A DNA stretch of 64,000 nt from Bordetella bronchialis (GTDB lineage: Bacteria > Pseudomonadota > Gammaproteobacteria > Burkholderiales > Burkholderiaceae_B). The stretch is from positions 3,410,001 through 3,474,000 of the forward strand of contig NZ_CP016170.1 of NCBI RefSeq assembly GCF_001676705.1, in the 5' to 3' direction. Below the pieces are notes generated by a model. It made no database searches and was not told the DNA's origin. It was given only the letters and a program-made list of their open reading frames with translations. Shown here piece by piece: positions 61,169 through 64,000 of this stretch. A program made the position numbers and the translations under genes. Within the stretch, counting starts at the first letter, position 1. Each line of letters begins with the position of its first letter.

Positions 61169-64000
61169 ATGACCGACAGCACCGTCAACACCCCCGACCG
61201 CGACGATCCGCTCTGGTACAAGGACGCGGTCATCTACCAGCTGCACCTCAAATCGTTCTTCGATGCCAACAATGACGGTATCGGCGACTTCGCCGGGCTG
61301 ATCGAAAAGCTGGACTACATCTCGCAGCTGGGGGTCAACACCATCTGGCTGCTGCCTTTCTATCCTTCCCCGCGGCGCGACGACGGCTACGACATCGCGG
61401 ATTACCGCGGCGTTCATCCGGACTACGGATCGCTGAGCGACGTACGCAAGTTCATCCGCGCGGCGCACGCGCGAGGCTTGCGCGTCATCACGGAACTGGT
61501 GGTCAACCACACCTCGGACCAGCATCCCTGGTTCCAGCGGGCGCGGCAGGCAAAGCCGGGATCGGCGGCCCGCAACTACTACGTCTGGTCGGACAACGAC
61601 CAGGCCTACGCCGGCACGCGCATCATCTTCCTGGACACGGAAAAGTCCAACTGGACCTGGGATCCGGTGGCCGGGGCGTATTTCTGGCATCGCTTCTATT
61701 CGCACCAGCCCGACCTGAACTACGACAACCCCCAGGTCCTGAAGGAAGTGCTGGCGGTGATGCGCTACTGGCTGGACATGGGCGTGGACGGCCTGCGCCT
61801 GGACGCCGTGCCCTACCTGGTCGAACGCGAGGGCACCAATAACGAGAACCTGCCGGAAACGCATGACGTCCTGAAGAAGATCCGTGCCACGCTGGACGCC
61901 GACTACCCCGGCCGCATGCTGCTCGCCGAAGCCAACCAGTGGCCGGAAGACGCGCAGGAGTACTTCGGCAAGGGCGACGAATGCCATATGTCCTTCCACT
62001 TCCCGCTGATGCCCCGCATGTACATGGCCATCGCGCGGGAAGACCGCTTTCCCATCACCGACATCATGCGGCAGACCCCGGATATTCCGGAGAACTGCCA
62101 GTGGGCCATCTTCCTGCGCAACCACGATGAGCTAACGCTGGAGATGGTCACCAGTAGCGAGCGCGACTATCTGTGGGACGTCTATGCGGCGGACCGCCGC
62201 GCGCGGCTGAACCTGGGCATCCGCCGCCGGCTCGCGCCGCTGATGGAGCGCGACCGCCGCCGCATCGAGCTGATGAACAGCCTGTTGTTCTCCATGCCCG
62301 GCACGCCGGTGATCTATTACGGCGACGAACTCGGCATGGGCGATAACGTGCACCTGGGCGATCGAGACGGCGTGCGCACCCCCATGCAATGGTCGCCGGA
62401 CCGCAACGGCGGTTTTTCCCGCGCCGATCCGGAACGCCTGCCGCTGCCGCCGCTGATGGGGCCGCTGTACGGCTACGAAGCCGTCAATGTGGAAGCCCAG
62501 CAGCGCGATCCGCATTCGCTGCTGAATTGGACACGCCGCATGCTGGCCACGCGCCGGCAGACGCGCGCCTTCGGCCGCGGCACGCTGCGCTTCCTGTTTC
62601 CCGGCAACCGCAAGATCCTGGCCTATCTGCGCGAATACGAGGACACGACCATCCTGTGCGTGGCGAATCTGTCGCGCGCGCCGCAGCCCGTGGAGCTGGA
62701 CCTGTCCAGCATGAACGGCCGCGTGCCGGTCGAATTGCTGGGCGGGACGCCCTTCCCCGCGATCGGCGAACTGCCCTATCTGCTGACGCTGCCGCCCTAC
62801 GGGTTCTATTGGTTCGAACTGAGCGCGGTGGCCTCGCCGCCGTCCTGGCATGCGACCTTCCCCGAGCAGATGCCGGAGTACTACACCCTGGTGCTGCGCG
62901 GGCGCACCGGCTACGACCTGACGGAGGGCGCGGTGCGCTCGCTGCGCCAGGATGTGCTGCCGCTGTACCTGGCGCGCCAGCGCTGGTTCCCGAAGGACCG
63001 CAAGGTGAACTTCGCGCAGGCCGCCTACGCGATACAGCTGAAGGACACGGAATACGAGTGCTTCATCGCCGAACTGGAAATGGATTTCGACGGCGAGCCC
63101 GCCCGCTTCCTGTTGCCCGTGGCGCTGATCTGGAGCGAAACCCTGCCGCCCATGGCGCAGCAATATGCGCTGGCCCGCGTGCGCCGCGGCGCCGAGATGG
63201 GCATGCTGACCGACGCCTACACGCTGCCCTCCTTCATCAACGCGCTGGTGCGCGGCCTGCGCCAACGGCTGGAGCTGCCGGTACCGCGCGCCCATCCGCC
63301 CTGCGTGCTGCACTTCAGGGGTGAACCGGGCCTGGATGAACTGGACCTGCCGGCCGACGCCGAGGTCAGCTGGTTCACAGGCGAACAGTCGAACAGCTCC
63401 ATGACCATCGCGGGCGTGGCCATGCTCAAGCTGATCCGCCACGTCGTGCCCGGCGTGCATCCCGAAGCCGAGATGACGCGCCGCCTGACGCAAGCCGGCT
63501 ACGCCAATAGCGCGCCCCTGCTGGGCGAAATCGTGCGCGTGAACGAGGACGGCACGCCGCATACGCTGGCCTTGATGCACGGCATGATCACCAACCAGGG
63601 CGACGCCTGGTCCTGGACCCTGGAGTACCTGAAGCGCACGCTGGAGGCCGCGGCGCTTACCGCGGAAACCGTGGAGGACTACGACGAAGACCTGAAGGGC
63701 TACACGGTTTTCGCCTGCGCCATCGGCAGGCGGCTGGGCGAGCTCCATGCCACCATGGCGCAACCCATCGACGATCCCGCGTTCGAGCCGCATCGCGCCA
63801 CCGAGGCCGACGCGCGCAAGCGTGCCGCCGACGTCGTCGCCATGCTGGACCGCGGCCTGAAGCTCCTGAAAGAAAACGTCGACCGGCTGGAGACGGCCTG
63901 CGCCGACAAGGCGCGGCGCCTGGTGGACCGGCGCGACGAACTCGTGGAAGCGGTCAAGGAACTGGCGCGCCACGAGGTCGGCACGCTGCATATCCGCATC
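61169..64000 (+). CDS. treS: Trehalose synthase-maltokinase fusion (3' end outside window)
   Basis: 944 codons are visible from ATG 61169 without a stop. Residues about 1-560 are a GH13 trehalose synthase that interconverts trehalose and maltose: LWYKDAVIYQLHLKSF, GLRLDAVPYL (nucleophile Asp212) and LLAEANQW (acid Glu254). From about 572 the protein continues as a maltokinase (Pep2 type) with LPLYLARQRWFPKDRK and later LMHGMITNQGDAW, which phosphorylates maltose to the GlgE substrate. The fusion delivers maltose-1-phosphate in one protein. A glgB gene would be expected next, beyond the window. Confidence 0.94.
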   Translation, partial: MTDSTVNTPDRDDPLWYKDAVIYQLHLKSFFDANNDGIGDFAGLIEKLDYISQLGVNTIWLLPFYPSPRRDDGYDIADYRGVHPDYGSLSDVRKFIRAAHARGLRVITELVVNHTSDQHPWFQRARQAKPGSAARNYYVWSDNDQAYAGTRIIFLDTEKSNWTWDPVAGAYFWHRFYSHQPDLNYDNPQVLKEVLAVMRYWLDMGVDGLRLDAVPYLVEREGTNNENLPETHDVLKKIRATLDADYPGRMLLAEANQWPEDAQEYFGKGDECHMSFHFPLMPRMYMAIAREDRFPITDIMRQTPDIPENCQWAIFLRNHDELTLEMVTSSERDYLWDVYAADRRARLNLGIRRRLAPLMERDRRRIELMNSLLFSMPGTPVIYYGDELGMGDNVHLGDRDGVRTPMQWSPDRNGGFSRADPERLPLPPLMGPLYGYEAVNVEAQQRDPHSLLNWTRRMLATRRQTRAFGRGTLRFLFPGNRKILAYLREYEDTTILCVANLSRAPQPVELDLSSMNGRVPVELLGGTPFPAIGELPYLLTLPPYGFYWFELSAVASPPSWHATFPEQMPEYYTLVLRGRTGYDLTEGAVRSLRQDVLPLYLARQRWFPKDRKVNFAQAAYAIQLKDTEYECFIAELEMDFDGEPARFLLPVALIWSETLPPMAQQYALARVRRGAEMGMLTDAYTLPSFINALVRGLRQRLELPVPRAHPPCVLHFRGEPGLDELDLPADAEVSWFTGEQSNSSMTIAGVAMLKLIRHVVPGVHPEAEMTRRLTQAGYANSAPLLGEIVRVNEDGTPHTLALMHGMITNQGDAWSWTLEYLKRTLEAAALTAETVEDYDEDLKGYTVFACAIGRRLGELHATMAQPIDDPAFEPHRATEADARKRAADVVAMLDRGLKLLKENVDRLETACADKARRLVDRRDELVEAVKELARHEVGTLHIRI

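Noticed and set aside
59237..62125. A 962-codon minus-strand frame over glgE and treS
   Set aside because: It mirrors two clearly homologous enzymes on the plus strand and shows no family similarity of its own; the same holds for 62132-63991.

Overview
The window is GC-rich (mostly well above 60% by eye), densely coded DNA from a beta-proteobacterium. The gene content fits Bordetella or a close Alcaligenaceae relative: three Bug/TctC-type periplasmic receptors, a TorF-type porin, the surE-pcm-nlpD block, the hut genes and a GlgE-type glucan locus. No rRNA, tRNA, CRISPR array, insertion sequence or phage gene was found. The genus assignment is an inference from gene content.

Layout. 1-4028: housekeeping genes (phhB fragment, a PII protein and nadE leftwards; argH rightwards). 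4308-12678: an accessory island of seven paralogous mini-genes. Each carries only an RHS 'repeat-associated core' motif, a helical segment, a Pro/Ala linker and a related C-terminal domain. Six lie in tandem and the seventh lies beyond rlmD. 13080-23662: an outer-membrane porin, a Spy/CpxP-like protein, a PolB-type exonuclease, nlpD-pcm-surE, plsY, tsaD, a purine permease and queE-queD. Three degenerate intergenic tandem-repeat tracts fall in and just before this stretch. 24190-29297: a lower-GC island with two large proteins built from bacterial Ig-like repeats; a third member lies at 50529-52418 on the other strand. 29450-34651: a DUF2975/HTH pair, a Tat-exported phospholipase C and a flavin disulfide oxidoreductase. 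34674-44522: a regulator remnant, Bug receptors, an MFS transporter, hutI/hutC/hutU, an ornithine-cyclodeaminase-like enzyme and a PhnD-like protein. 44618-50558: a 25-residue membrane peptide gene, two NodB-fold proteins, a Bug receptor, an Ntn hydrolase of the C45 type and a LysR regulator. 52781-55491: an ATP-dependent DNA ligase with its associated MBL exonuclease. 55848-64000: glgA, glgE with an extra N-terminal domain, and a treS-maltokinase fusion that runs off the end.

How the genes work together. GlgA, TreS-maltokinase and GlgE supply the maltose-1-phosphate route to alpha-glucan. HutC probably controls hutI and hutU through a palindrome between them. QueE and QueD are consecutive queuosine-precursor enzymes. 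Ligase and exonuclease form a DNA-repair pair.

The regions most likely to hold something undescribed are the RHS-core mini-gene array, where shared blocks show one copy to be a recombinant of two others, and the three Ig-like repeat proteins, which lack any visible export signal.
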